Positions 18,329 through 26,788 of a DNA stretch of 64,000 nucleotides are shown piece after piece. The translations under genes and the position numbers were made by a program. The notes beneath the pieces were generated by a model. That model was not told the origin of the DNA, made no database searches, and worked only from the letters and a program-made list of their open reading frames with translations. Location of the stretch: contig NZ_NSGF01000003.1 of NCBI RefSeq assembly GCF_002294995.1, positions 1-64,000 on the forward strand, read 5' to 3'. How positions within the stretch are numbered: position 1 is the first letter of the stretch; each line of letters opens with the position of its first letter. This stretch comes from Mesorhizobium sp. WSM3860. GTDB lineage: Bacteria; Pseudomonadota; Alphaproteobacteria; Rhizobiales; Rhizobiaceae.

Positions 18329-18344
18329 TGTGAAGTATTTCACA
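18329..18344. promoter_or_regulatory. perfect CRP/FNR-type palindrome
   Basis: TGTGAAGTATTTCACA: TGTGA-N6-TCACA fits the classical CRP half-sites exactly. It lies in a 479-bp gene-free region and is not close to any start codon. Its distance to the proposed minus-strand RNA start is 41.5 bp, the class II activator position. Confidence 0.5.
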
Positions 18345-18424
18345 CAAAGGCATCGATTGGCAGGCATGGCCGAGCCGCACATGCGCTCGAAAGAACTGTC
18401 GTACTCCCGTCGTATAAACGCGCT

Positions 18425-18515
18425 AAAAGCCAGTTGTTGATCGATTGCCGACCGCGGATGAACCGGCGGTACGTCGCAACATCGAGGAAGCGGGGCTCTG
18501 GCTCCGCTTTTTTGT
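18425..18515 (+). ncRNA. candidate small RNA (plus strand)
   Basis: A TATAAA box at 18413-18418 precedes a structured stretch: TTGC(C)GAC pairs with GTCGCAA around an inner CGG/CCG stem, then the terminator at 18488-18513. That would give an RNA of about 90 nt. A good -35 is lacking. There is no ORF with a ribosome site. Confidence 0.3.
18488..18513 (+). terminator. intrinsic terminator, plus strand
   Basis: AAGCGG and CCGCTT flank a 10-nt loop and are followed by a run of T. The nearest plus-strand gene (DUF1203) ends 320 bp upstream, so it may end an untranslated RNA. Confidence 0.6.
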
Positions 18516-18536
18516 TGCCTGGATTTTCCAAACAAG

Positions 18537-18566
18537 AAAAAAGCCCGCCGGAAGGACCGGCGGGCG
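18537..18566 (-). terminator. ald terminator
   Basis: GCCCGCCGG, 5-nt loop, CCGGCGGGC; on the minus strand the stem is followed by six T. It is 80 bp beyond the ald stop, past a repeat copy. Confidence 0.85.
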
Positions 18567-18594
18567 CGACAGGAGGAAACTCCTTGTCTATCCG

Positions 18595-18622
18595 TTTGTT
18601 TTTACGCTTTTCCGGACGGAAA
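18595..18622. repeat. dispersed repeat, family B (copy 1)
   Basis: The 28-nt segment ending CCGGACGGAAA is closely similar to 20500-20527 (about 22 of 28 bases identical, ending GCGGACGGAAA). It continues as CCCGTTACCTGCTTTTCCTGG, the complement of the motif at 47970 and 58706. It lies between the ald stop and terminator. Confidence 0.55.
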
Positions 18623-18645
18623 CCCGTTACCTGCTTTTCCTGGTA

Positions 18646-19761
18646 TCAAGCGGCAAGCACCGCCTTCGGTTCGACCATCTCGTACCCGAGCGCTTCGGCG
18701 ACGGCACGATTGGTGATCTTGCCCTTGTGGACATTGAGGCCGTTGCGCAGGTGATGGTCGTCGACCAGCGCCTTCAGGCCCTTGTCGGCGAGCTGCAGGC
18801 CGTGATGCAGGGTGGCGTTGTTCAGCGCATGCGCCGAGGTGACCGGAACCGCGCCCGGCATGTTGGCCACGCAATAGTGGATCACGCCGTCGACCTCAAA
18901 GGTCGGGTCGGCATGGGTCGTGGCATGCGAGGTCTCGAAGCAGCCGCCCTGGTCGATGGCGACGTCGACGAGCACCGAGCCCTTCTTCATGCCGGAGAGC
19001 ATTTCGCGGGTGACCAGCTTGGGCGCGGCGGCGCCCGGGATCAGCACGGCGCCAACGACGATGTCGGCCGAGAAGCACTCGTCTTCCAGCGCCTCGACGG
19101 TCGAGTAGCGGGTGTGGACGCGGCCGGCGAAGATGTCGTCGAGCTGGCGCAGGCGCGGGATCGAGCGGTCGATGATGGTGACGTCGGCGCCGAGGCCGGC
19201 AGCCATCTTGGCAGCGTGCAGGCCGACGACGCCGCCGCCGAGCACGGTGACCTTGCCGGGCAGCACGCCGGGAACGCCGCCGAGCAGCACGCCGCGGCCG
19301 CCATTGGCTTTCTGCAGCGCGGTCGCGCCGGCCTGGATCGACAGGCGGCCGGCGACTTCCGACATCGGTGCGAGCAGGGGAAGACCGCCGCGGTCGTCGG
19401 TCACTGTCTCATAGGCGACAGCCGTGACGCCCGAAGCGAGCAGGCCCTTGGTCTGCTCCGGATCCGGGGCGAGGTGGAGGTAGGTGTAGAGGATCTGACC
19501 ATCGCGCAGCTGCACCCATTCATTGGGCTGCGGCTCCTTGACCTTGACGATCATGTCCGACTTGGCGAACACGTCGGCGGCCGTCTTGGCGATGGTGGCG
19601 CCGGCGGCGCGATAGGCGTTGTCGTCGGCGCCTATGCCGGCGCCGGCCCCGGCCTCGACAAGCACTTCGTGGCCGTGCGCGACATATTCGCGGACCGAGC
19701 CGGGCGTCAGACCGACACGGTATTCATGGTTCTTGATTTCCTTGGGGCAGCCGACGCGCAT
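18646..19761 (-). CDS. ald: alanine dehydrogenase
   Basis: NAD-dependent interconversion of L-alanine with pyruvate and ammonia, used in alanine catabolism or, in nodules, ammonia assimilation. The 371-residue product has family hallmarks: [20 protein letters not shown] at the N-terminus with the substrate Arg and the EIKNxExRV motif, catalytic H in TYLHLAPD (near 96), and a central [13 protein letters not shown] nucleotide fold. It is divergent from an Lrp-type regulator gene, the usual activator of ald. Confidence 0.95.
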   Translation of the reverse strand: MRVGCPKEIKNHEYRVGLTPGSVREYVAHGHEVLVEAGAGAGIGADDNAYRAAGATIAKTAADVFAKSDMIVKVKEPQPNEWVQLRDGQILYTYLHLAPDPEQTKGLLASGVTAVAYETVTDDRGGLPLLAPMSEVAGRLSIQAGATALQKANGGRGVLLGGVPGVLPGKVTVLGGGVVGLHAAKMAAGLGADVTIIDRSIPRLRQLDDIFAGRVHTRYSTVEALEDECFSADIVVGAVLIPGAAAPKLVTREMLSGMKKGSVLVDVAIDQGGCFETSHATTHADPTFEVDGVIHYCVANMPGAVPVTSAHALNNATLHHGLQLADKGLKALVDDHHLRNGLNVHKGKITNRAVAEALGYEMVEPKAVLAA

Positions 19762-19807
19762 CTTCTTCTCCTGTCCGGCCCTTGAAAGGGCGCTCTCCCT
19801 GACATTG

Positions 19808-19862
19808 CGGGCATGCCGCCAATCTCAAAACCGCCGCGCAGTTTTGGGCGACATGCATGAGA
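19808..19862. repeat. dispersed palindromic repeat, family A (copy 2)
   Basis: GCATGCCG, then CAAAA-CCGCCGCGCAG-TTTTGGG, then CGACATGCATGAG: outer and inner arms form a long hairpin like the copy at 63283-63333. It sits between the divergent ald and Lrp-regulator genes, so it may lie within their leaders. Confidence 0.6.
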
Positions 19863-19973
19863 CGCAGTGAAGCATGAATCGTTCCGTATGTGTTTGCGAA
19901 TGCACTTGCGGCAGCGTCCGGTCTTCGATAATCGTTGCGCGAAAAGCCAGAATATTCGCAGGAAACACGAAAA

Positions 19974-20447
19974 ATGCCGCTCGATAGGATCGATATCGCC
20001 ATTCTGGAGACTTTGCAGAAGGATGGCCGGATCCCCAATGCAGCGCTTGCCGAAAAGGTTGGGCTGTCGCAGTCGGCGTGCTCCAGGCGCCTGGACAATC
20101 TGGAGAAGTCAGGAACCATCCGCGGCTATCACGCGCGGTTGTCAAATGCCGCGCTCGGCCACCAGATGACGGCGATCGTGCATATATCGCTGTCGGGGCA
20201 GTTCGAGAAGACGCTGTCCGATTTCGAAGCGGCGATCAAACGCTGCCCGAACGTGCTTTCCTGCCATCTGATGTCGGGCGAATACGACTATATCCTGCGC
20301 ATAGCGGCCAAGGACCTTGCCGACTATGAGCGCATCCACAAGGAATGGCTGTCGGCGATGCCGCATGTGACGAAGATCAACTCGTCCTTCGCCCTGCGCG
20401 AGATCGTCGACAGGACGGCGGTGGGATTGAGGCCGGAGATGGCTTAG
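19974..20447 (+). CDS. Lrp/AsnC family regulator, likely alanine-responsive
   Basis: Feast/famine regulator of 157 residues. The N-terminal HTH is seen in LDRIDIAILETLQKDGRIPN through GLSQSACSRRLDNLEKSGTI, and the C-terminal RAM ligand domain in the remaining 90 residues. Divergence from ald makes AldR-type activation by alanine likely, which is inference from context. I chose ATG 19974 with AGGA 10 nt upstream; an earlier in-frame ATG at 19935 would add 13 residues before the conserved start. Promoters for both genes must lie in 19762-19973. Confidence 0.9.
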   Translation: MPLDRIDIAILETLQKDGRIPNAALAEKVGLSQSACSRRLDNLEKSGTIRGYHARLSNAALGHQMTAIVHISLSGQFEKTLSDFEAAIKRCPNVLSCHLMSGEYDYILRIAAKDLADYERIHKEWLSAMPHVTKINSSFALREIVDRTAVGLRPEMA

Positions 20448-20499
20448 CTGCAGTCGGAGCGTTGCAGCGTTTCACGGAAACCCCGAACCGGTCTATCTC

Positions 20500-20527
20500 T
20501 TTGCTTTTGCGCAATCGCGGACGGAAA
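20500..20527. repeat. dispersed repeat, family B (copy 2)
   Basis: Same family as 18595-18622; the shared core reads CGGACGGAAA after a TTTG-TTTT tract and a CGC step. It is in the convergent gap between the Lrp regulator and the 5-formyl-THF cyclo-ligase gene. Confidence 0.5.
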
Positions 20528-20537
20528 GTGAAATGCT

Positions 20538-21197
20538 TTAGGCGCCGGCCGCCTCGGTCACCACGCTGGTCATCGGGATGTCGTGCGGTTGCGGATAGAT
20601 GGTGGGAATGCGCTGCAATTCATAGCCGACGCCGATCACCAGCGGCCTGAACGGCATGGCGGCAAGCGTACGATCGTAGAACCCGCCGCCATAGCCCAGC
20701 CGGTAGTTGCTGGGATCGATGCCGACCACAGGCGAGATCACGATATCGGGCAGGACAGGATCGCCCTCGGCCGGGATAGGGATGTTCCAGACGCCTTTCT
20801 CCAGCCGGTCGCCGGGCGCATAGGCGCGGAACACCAGAGGCTGGCCCTTCTCGATGACGACGGGCAGCGCGGTGCGCCCGCCGCGCGCATTGATCGACGC
20901 CATAAAGCGGCGCAGGTCCGGCTCGCCACGGAACGGCCAGTAGAGGCTGACCATAAGGCCGGCAACGTTGCCGACCAACGTATCGAGGCCGTCGGTAATT
21001 CGTTGTGCCATTGCCGCGCGCGCATCGGCGGAAACCGCAAGCCGCGCGCCGATCAGCCGCTCACGCTCCGCCTTGCGCCAGCGCCGGACATCGGTCCAGT
21101 CCGACAGCGGCATCTGATAGGCCGGGTCGAGCTCATGCATGAAACAAGGCGGCGAGGCGTATTGGGCCGGGCCGTCGTCATCGCGATTGTCCGTCAT
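20538..21197 (-). CDS. 5-formyltetrahydrofolate cyclo-ligase family protein
   Basis: Converts 5-formyl-THF to 5,10-methenyl-THF with ATP, returning stored formyl folate to one-carbon metabolism. The 219-residue product has the signature YRLGYGGGFYDR near residue 165 and the RKAERERL...R N-terminal basic segment that contacts ATP. An extra N-terminal stretch of about 30 residues (DDDGPAQYASPPCFMHELDP) precedes the fold. The gene is convergent with the Lrp regulator and divergent from the oxidoreductase gene. Confidence 0.88.
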   Translation of the reverse strand: MTDNRDDDGPAQYASPPCFMHELDPAYQMPLSDWTDVRRWRKAERERLIGARLAVSADARAAMAQRITDGLDTLVGNVAGLMVSLYWPFRGEPDLRRFMASINARGGRTALPVVIEKGQPLVFRAYAPGDRLEKGVWNIPIPAEGDPVLPDIVISPVVGIDPSNYRLGYGGGFYDRTLAAMPFRPLVIGVGYELQRIPTIYPQPHDIPMTSVVTEAAGA

Positions 21198-21371
21198 GCT
21201 TCACTCCTATCGTTCTGTTCCACGCTATACCCCGGCGGCACTGGACGACATGCGCGTACACGACACCGGGCGACGACTCCCAGGCAGTGACATGGCCAGC
21301 GGCGCCGTTGTTGCGGTGCACAAAAATGCTTACATCTGGGCAGTCGGGTTGGTTTTGGCGAGGTGATGAAA

Positions 21372-22637
21372 ATGGACGAAACCAAGCATCATGTCGTGGT
21401 CGTCGGCGCCGGATTTGGCGGTCTCGAACTCACCCGCGCGCTGGCCGACGCACCGGTGCGCATCACCATGATCGACAAGCGCAATCATCACCTGTTCCAG
21501 CCGCTGCTCTACCAGGTGGCGACCACCGCGCTGGCGACTTCCGAGATCGCCTGGCCGATCCGCCATCTCCTACGCAAGCGCAAGGATGTGACGACGCTAC
21601 TGGGTACGGTCATCGGTGTTGACCGCGCAGGCAAACGCGTGCTGCTCGATGACGGAAGCGCAGTCGGCTACGACACGCTGGTGCTCGCCACCGGCGCGCG
21701 CCACGCCTATTTCGGCCATGACGAATGGGAGCCCTTCGCGCCCGGGCTGAAGACGCTGGAAGATGCCACGACGATCCGGCGCCGCATCCTGCTCGCCTTC
21801 GAGCAGGCCGAGCGCGAGACCGATCCCGCCAGGCGCCAGGCGTTGCTGACGCTGGTCATTGTTGGCGGCGGACCGACCGGCGTGGAGCTTGCCGGCACGA
21901 TTGTCGAGCTTGCCCGTGACACGCTTCGCGGCGAATTCCGCAACATCGACACGTGGCAGGCGCGCGTCGTGCTGATCGAAGCCGGTGACCGGGTGCTCGC
22001 CAATTTCGCACCGGAGCTCTCGGCCTATGCGCAAAAAGCGCTGGAGCGGCTTGGCGTGACGGTCGAGCTTGGCCGTGCCGTCACGCAACTGGATGCCGAG
22101 GGCGTCGTCTTTGGCGATACGCACCTGCCGGCAAAGACGATTCTATGGGCAGCCGGCGTTGCCGCTTCGCCTGCGGCGGAATGGCTGCGAGCGCCTGCCG
22201 ACCGGGCGGGGAGGGTGCTGGTCGAGCCCGATCTCACTGTGCCGGGCAGCCCTGAGATATTCGTCATCGGCGATACCGCGCATCTGCTGCGGCCGGACGG
22301 CAAGCCGGTACCGGGCGTGGCGCCGTCCGCCAAGCAGGAGGGCAGGCATGTTGCGGCGACGATCAAAGCCAGGCTCGATGGTCACGGAACGCCACGCCCT
22401 TTCCGCTACAAGCATGCCGGCGACCTGGCGACGATCGGCAAACGCGCTGCCGCCATCGATTTCGGCTGGATCAAGCTCACCGGCTGGCTCGCATGGTGGC
22501 TGTGGGGAATAGCGCACATCTATTTCCTGATCGATTTCCGCAATCGGCTCGCAGTGTCGCTCAGCTGGCTATGGATATATTTTACCGGACAGCGCAGTGC
22601 GCGGCTGATCACTCAGGGTGATGACGACAAGAGCTGA
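21372..22637 (+). CDS. ndh: type II NADH dehydrogenase (NAD(P)/FAD oxidoreductase)
   Basis: Non-proton-pumping NADH:quinone oxidoreductase at the inner membrane face. The 421-residue product has the FAD motif VVVVGAGFGGLELTRAL at the N-terminus, the NAD motif VIVGGGPTGVELAG in the middle, and GDTAHL for FAD. The C-terminal GWLAWWLWGIAHIYFLIDFRNR is the amphipathic membrane-binding region of NDH-2. Start ATG 21372 has GAGG 8 nt upstream; ATG 21366 and GTG 21363 are alternatives. Confidence 0.9.
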   Translation: MDETKHHVVVVGAGFGGLELTRALADAPVRITMIDKRNHHLFQPLLYQVATTALATSEIAWPIRHLLRKRKDVTTLLGTVIGVDRAGKRVLLDDGSAVGYDTLVLATGARHAYFGHDEWEPFAPGLKTLEDATTIRRRILLAFEQAERETDPARRQALLTLVIVGGGPTGVELAGTIVELARDTLRGEFRNIDTWQARVVLIEAGDRVLANFAPELSAYAQKALERLGVTVELGRAVTQLDAEGVVFGDTHLPAKTILWAAGVAASPAAEWLRAPADRAGRVLVEPDLTVPGSPEIFVIGDTAHLLRPDGKPVPGVAPSAKQEGRHVAATIKARLDGHGTPRPFRYKHAGDLATIGKRAAAIDFGWIKLTGWLAWWLWGIAHIYFLIDFRNRLAVSLSWLWIYFTGQRSARLITQGDDDKS

Positions 22638-22763
22638 TGCTTTCATCGACGCGTCACCTTGTCGTGATCAACAGGCATCCAACAGACATGGACTCGAAAT
22701 CCCTTCGGCGGCATGTTCCGAACCAGGGGCAGGCTTTGTCGCGTGTCTAAGAGGAGGAAAACA

Positions 22764-24737
22764 ATGTCACTTTTGCCCGTCTCCCGCCGCGAATTCCTGG
22801 CCGGAGCCGCCGCCAGCGGGGCACTGATCATGCTGCATCCGTTCTCCGCCCGGGCCGCAGCCAATCAGGCGCATCTGAGGATCATGGAGACGACCGACAT
22901 CCATGTGAACCTGCTGCCCTATGATTATTATGCCGACAAAGCGAACGACACGATGGGCCTGTCGCGCACGGCCTCTCTGATCGACGCGGTGCGCAAGCAA
23001 GCCACCAATGCGATGCTGATCGACAATGGCGACCTCTTACAGGGCAATCCGATGGGCGACTACATCGCCTATGAGAAGGGCATGAAGGACGGCGACTTGC
23101 ATCCGATCATGAAGGGCATGAACCTGCTCGGCTATGAATGCTCAACGCTCGGCAACCACGAATTCAATTACGGCCTGTCCTTCATGGACAAGGTATTGGC
23201 GGGCGCCAATTTTCCCTTCGTGTGTGCAAACCTGATCCGGGGCACGACGCTCGCCACGAACCCGCGCGACGACAAGCTCTACCTCAAGCCCTATGTCATC
23301 CTCGACAAGAAGATCAAGGACGGTTCCGGCGCCGAGCAGCCGATCAAGATCGGGATCATCGGTTTCGTGCCGCCGCAGATCATGGTCTGGGACCTGAAAA
23401 ACCTGGAAGGCAACGTCCAGACTCGCGACATCGTTCAGGCGGCCAAGGCCTGGGTGCCGCAAATCCGGGAGGAGGGCGCCGATATCGTCATTGCGCTCTC
23501 GCATTCCGGCATCGATATCAAGCAGAGCGAGAAGATGGAGAACGCCTCCTTCTTCGTCGCCGGCGTCGAAGGCATCGATGCGGTCTTCACCGGGCACCAG
23601 CATCTCGTCTTCCCCGGTAAGAAGGATTTCCAGGCGCTGGAGGGCGTCGACACCGAAAAAGGCACGCTGCAGGGCAAGCCGGCGGTGATGGGCGGCTTCT
23701 GGGGCTCGCATATGGGCCTGATAGACCTGCTTCTGGAGCGCGACGGCTCGAAATGGCGGGTCGTCTCGGCCACCTCCGAGGCGCGGCCGATCTATGAGCG
23801 CGTCGACAACAAGAACAAGACAACTGTCGGCGACGACAAGCGCATCATCGCGGCGCTCGAGCAGGATCACGAGGCGACGCTCGTCTATGTCCGCCGCCCC
23901 GTCGGCAAGACATCGGCGCCGCTCTATTCCTATTTCGCTTTGGTCGCCGACGATCCGTCGGTGCAGATCGTCAATCAGGCGCAGAGCTGGTATCTCAAAG
24001 ACATTTTGAAGAGCACAGAGTGGAAGGATGTGCCGCTCCTGTCTGCGGCGGCACCGTTCAAAGCAGGCGGCCGCAACGGCGCCGACTACTATACGGACGT
24101 TCCGGTCGGCGATATCGCCATCAAGAACGTCGCCGATCTCTATCTTTATCCGAACACCGTGCGGGCGGTCGAAATCACCGGCTCGCAAGTCAAGGAATGG
24201 CTGGAGATGTCGGCCGGCATCTTCAACAGGATCGAGCCCGGGAAGGCGGATCAGCCGCTGATCAACACCAATTTCCCCTCCTACAATTTCGACGTCATCG
24301 ACGGCGTCAACTACAAGATCGACCTGTCGCAGCCGCCGAAATACGATACGAAGGGCGGCCTCGCCAACGCCGGCTCCAGCCGCATCGTCGATCTGCAATT
24401 CGATGGCCAGCCGATTGATCCAGCAGCGAAATTCGTGGTCGCCACCAACAACTATCGCGCCGGCGGCGGCGGCAATTTCCCCGATATCGATGCTTCGAAG
24501 ATCATCTACGAGGCGCCCGACACCAACCGCGACGTGATCGTGCGCTACGTCGTCAGCGAGGGCACGATCAATCCGTCGGCGGACGACAACTGGTCGTTCG
24601 CGCCGATGGCGGGCGCCAGCGTCGTCTTCGAGACCGGGCCTAGGGCAAAAGATTTCATCGGTCAGGTGAAATCGCTGAAGATCGAGCCGGCGGGCGAGGC
24701 TGAGGCGGGGTTTGCCAAATATCGCATTACGCTTTGA
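22764..24737 (+). CDS. cpdB: 2',3'-cyclic-nucleotide 2'-phosphodiesterase / 3'-nucleotidase
   Basis: Periplasmic metallophosphoesterase that degrades cyclic nucleotides and 3'-nucleotides for phosphate or nucleoside uptake. The 657-residue product has a Tat signal (SRREFLAGAAASGALIM, residues 7-23). The metal site shows TTDIHVNL, DNGDLLQGNP, GNHEFNYG and a late FTGHQHLVFPG. The C-terminal 5'-nucleotidase domain includes NNYRAGGGGNFPD. A strong AGGAGG lies 7 nt before ATG 22764. It follows the NADH dehydrogenase gene by 126 bp, but no functional tie is evident. Confidence 0.92.
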   Translation: MSLLPVSRREFLAGAAASGALIMLHPFSARAAANQAHLRIMETTDIHVNLLPYDYYADKANDTMGLSRTASLIDAVRKQATNAMLIDNGDLLQGNPMGDYIAYEKGMKDGDLHPIMKGMNLLGYECSTLGNHEFNYGLSFMDKVLAGANFPFVCANLIRGTTLATNPRDDKLYLKPYVILDKKIKDGSGAEQPIKIGIIGFVPPQIMVWDLKNLEGNVQTRDIVQAAKAWVPQIREEGADIVIALSHSGIDIKQSEKMENASFFVAGVEGIDAVFTGHQHLVFPGKKDFQALEGVDTEKGTLQGKPAVMGGFWGSHMGLIDLLLERDGSKWRVVSATSEARPIYERVDNKNKTTVGDDKRIIAALEQDHEATLVYVRRPVGKTSAPLYSYFALVADDPSVQIVNQAQSWYLKDILKSTEWKDVPLLSAAAPFKAGGRNGADYYTDVPVGDIAIKNVADLYLYPNTVRAVEITGSQVKEWLEMSAGIFNRIEPGKADQPLINTNFPSYNFDVIDGVNYKIDLSQPPKYDTKGGLANAGSSRIVDLQFDGQPIDPAAKFVVATNNYRAGGGGNFPDIDASKIIYEAPDTNRDVIVRYVVSEGTINPSADDNWSFAPMAGASVVFETGPRAKDFIGQVKSLKIEPAGEAEAGFAKYRITL

Positions 24738-24766
24738 TCTTGCGCTGCCAGGCCGGCCTGATTTGG

Positions 24767-25057
24767 CTAAGGCGAAGTGGTTGTCGCGGGCGTCGTGAGC
24801 GGCCCGGGGAAGGCCGGCTGGATCGACGTGCCGAGCGGATCGCTGGGCACGGTCAGCGGCGCCATTCCTCTCGGATGCCGAATCTCCTGGATGGTCGATG
24901 TCGGCGTGTTGTTGACTAGGTCGCTAGCCCCGGGTGTCAGCGTCGGGGCAATCAACGCGCCCAGCGGGTCATTGGTGACTGTGGGCAAGGATACCTTTGC
25001 GTCAGCGGCGCTTGCCGAGACAAGCAGCAGCACGGCGGCGGTTACGGTGCGGTTCAA
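24767..25057 (-). CDS. small secreted protein, function unknown
   Basis: A 96-residue product starting at a TTG (25057) with AGGAGG about 5 nt upstream. It has a clear signal peptide (RTVTAAVLLLVSASAADA, cleaved near residue 20). The mature part repeats a short module: NDPLGALIAP and SDPLGTSIQP with P/T-rich linkers. I recognise no family. It converges with cpdB. The opposite strand is also open here, but lacks a ribosome site and signal peptide. Confidence 0.6.
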   Translation of the reverse strand: MNRTVTAAVLLLVSASAADAKVSLPTVTNDPLGALIAPTLTPGASDLVNNTPTSTIQEIRHPRGMAPLTVPSDPLGTSIQPAFPGPLTTPATTTSP

Positions 25058-25312
25058 GGAAGCCTCCTGTTGCCAAGCACGCTCGGCGCTCGCCCGAGGA
25101 TTCAGTGACGGCGCCGGACGGCCGGAAAAATGCCGGATGCCCGCTCGCGGTTGCATCACGTTCGCATGAGATGTTTGTGCGCGCGGCAGCTCTCCAGGTC
25201 GCCCGCGCAAGGTGCCATGACGCCGGAGGGGCCTCGATTACAAAGCGGTGAATTGGAACGATTGCCGTGAAGGCGCTCTGGTTCCGTTTGAGGACATACG
25301 CTAGCTTTGGCC

Positions 25313-25447
25313 ATGCGTTATGTGATCGTTATCGTCGCCATCACGTTCTTCCTGATCTGGGACGGCCTCTACAACCAGGGCCAATATCTCGACGCGACCG
25401 TCAGGGAAATCTCGCGCATCGTGCGTTACGTCACTGGCGCAGCCTGA
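25313..25447 (+). CDS. small membrane protein (44 residues)
   Basis: ATG 25313 begins MRYVIVIVAITFFLIWDGLY, a single membrane helix, followed by a short soluble tail with YLDATVREISRIVRYVTG. The tail is amphipathic and codon use is high GC3, as in real genes here. It is below normal annotation cut-offs. Similar short MRY...WDGLYN proteins are, as far as I recall, common in rhizobia, but no function is known. The ribosome site upstream is weak. Confidence 0.6.
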   Translation: MRYVIVIVAITFFLIWDGLYNQGQYLDATVREISRIVRYVTGAA

Positions 25448-25551
25448 AGCCCCGCCGCTGACGCTCGAACGGCGGCCGCGACATCGTTGCCGGTTGACGC
25501 AGGCGCCTTGCTCCCACAAAACGCGCTCATCCGTCGATCAAGGAGGCTGGG

Positions 25552-25842
25552 TTGATCCGGCACATCGTTTTCTTCAGCGTCCGGCGCAAGGAGGATGTCG
25601 AGGCCGTGCGGTCAGGTCTGCAGGAACTGAGCAAGATTCCACATTCGAAACACTTCGAGGTGACGCTCAATACCAAGGTCGATCTGTTCTCCAACGCGAT
25701 CGACGTGGTCGTCTATGCCGAGTTCGAGGACGAGGCAGCGCTCGCCGCCTACAAGGCGCATCCGATCTATGCGGAGACGACCGGCAGGGTTAAACCATTG
25801 CGCGAGCTTCGCTATTCGGCCGACGTCGTGGCCGCCGCCTGA
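25552..25842 (+). CDS. Dabb family (stress-responsive A/B barrel) protein
   Basis: A 96-residue ferredoxin-like protein with the Dabb pattern: IRHIVFFSVRRKEDVEAV at the start, then a central VYAEFEDEAALAAYKAHPIY segment that forms the barrel. Such proteins are dimers; some act as cyclases or monooxygenases but most are uncharacterised. The start is TTG 25552 with AAGGAGG 8 nt upstream. A VOC protein gene follows after 70 bp. Confidence 0.82.
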   Translation: MIRHIVFFSVRRKEDVEAVRSGLQELSKIPHSKHFEVTLNTKVDLFSNAIDVVVYAEFEDEAALAAYKAHPIYAETTGRVKPLRELRYSADVVAAA

Positions 25843-25912
25843 GCCACGCCGTCCGCTCGCGTTGAACGCCAGGCCTTGAACCGGTTTCCGGAATGGGGCA
25901 CACCGCGCCGGC

Positions 25913-26788
25913 ATGACGAAAACTTCGCCCCATCCGCTCGACCATCTCGTTCTGCCCACGCGGAGCCTCGACATTGCAAGGCAGCGCCTCTCGTCGCTCG
26001 GCTTCGTGGTCGCGCCGACCGGCATCCATCCTTTCGGGACCGAGAACGCTTGTGTCTTTTTCGCCGACGGCACCTATCTGGAACCGCTGGCCGTCGGCGA
26101 TGACAAAACGGCCGATCGGGCGATAGGCGAAGGCAATGTCTTCGTCGCGCGCGACCGCCTTTACCGCAGCAGGCTTGGCGACGAGGGCTTCTCCGCGGTC
26201 GTCTTCGGGACCGCCGATGCAGATGCCGACCACGCGTGCTATGTCGAAGCGGGGCTGTCGGCAGGCAATATGTTGAACTTTTCGCGCGCCTTCACCGACA
26301 CCACGGGCAAAAGCTCCACGGCATCGTTCAAACTGGCGTTCGTGGCCGATCGAAAAGCAACGGACACATTCCTGTTCGCCTGCCAGCGCATCAACGCGCC
26401 GCAGATCGACCGCACCGCCCTGCAGGCACATGCCAATGGAGTGACCGGCATCGTCGAGATCGTGGCGGTGAGCGACCAGCCTTCGAGCCAGACTGGACTG
26501 GTATCGACTGCTGCAGGCCAGCACGCGAGCGACGGCGACAGGATTGTTTTGCCCAACGCGGCCCTGATCGTTCTGACGCCCGGCGCGTTCGCCGCGCGCT
26601 TTGGTGTTTCGGCAGGGCAGCCTTCGGACCTGCGTTTTGCGGCCGTCATCTTTGCGGTTCGCAGCATTGCCGCAGCCGCCCAGCTACTTGCGGCCAACGC
26701 CATAGCGCACAACATGAGCGGCGACGATGTCGTCGTGCCGCCGGCACCCGGTCAGGGCGCGGCCTTCATCTTTCGGGAGATCCCATGA
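25913..26788 (+). CDS. VOC superfamily (glyoxalase-like) protein
   Basis: A 291-residue protein with a glyoxalase-like N-terminal module (LDHLVLPTRSLDIARQRLSSLGF, then TENACVFFADGTYLEPL) and a second, more diverged half. H10 and E57-type metal ligands can be guessed but not proven. Function is unknown. Its stop overlaps the kdsA start by ATGA, so it is translationally coupled to 3-deoxy-octulosonate synthesis; a role in that pathway is only contextual. Confidence 0.8.
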   Translation: MTKTSPHPLDHLVLPTRSLDIARQRLSSLGFVVAPTGIHPFGTENACVFFADGTYLEPLAVGDDKTADRAIGEGNVFVARDRLYRSRLGDEGFSAVVFGTADADADHACYVEAGLSAGNMLNFSRAFTDTTGKSSTASFKLAFVADRKATDTFLFACQRINAPQIDRTALQAHANGVTGIVEIVAVSDQPSSQTGLVSTAAGQHASDGDRIVLPNAALIVLTPGAFAARFGVSAGQPSDLRFAAVIFAVRSIAAAAQLLAANAIAHNMSGDDVVVPPAPGQGAAFIFREIP

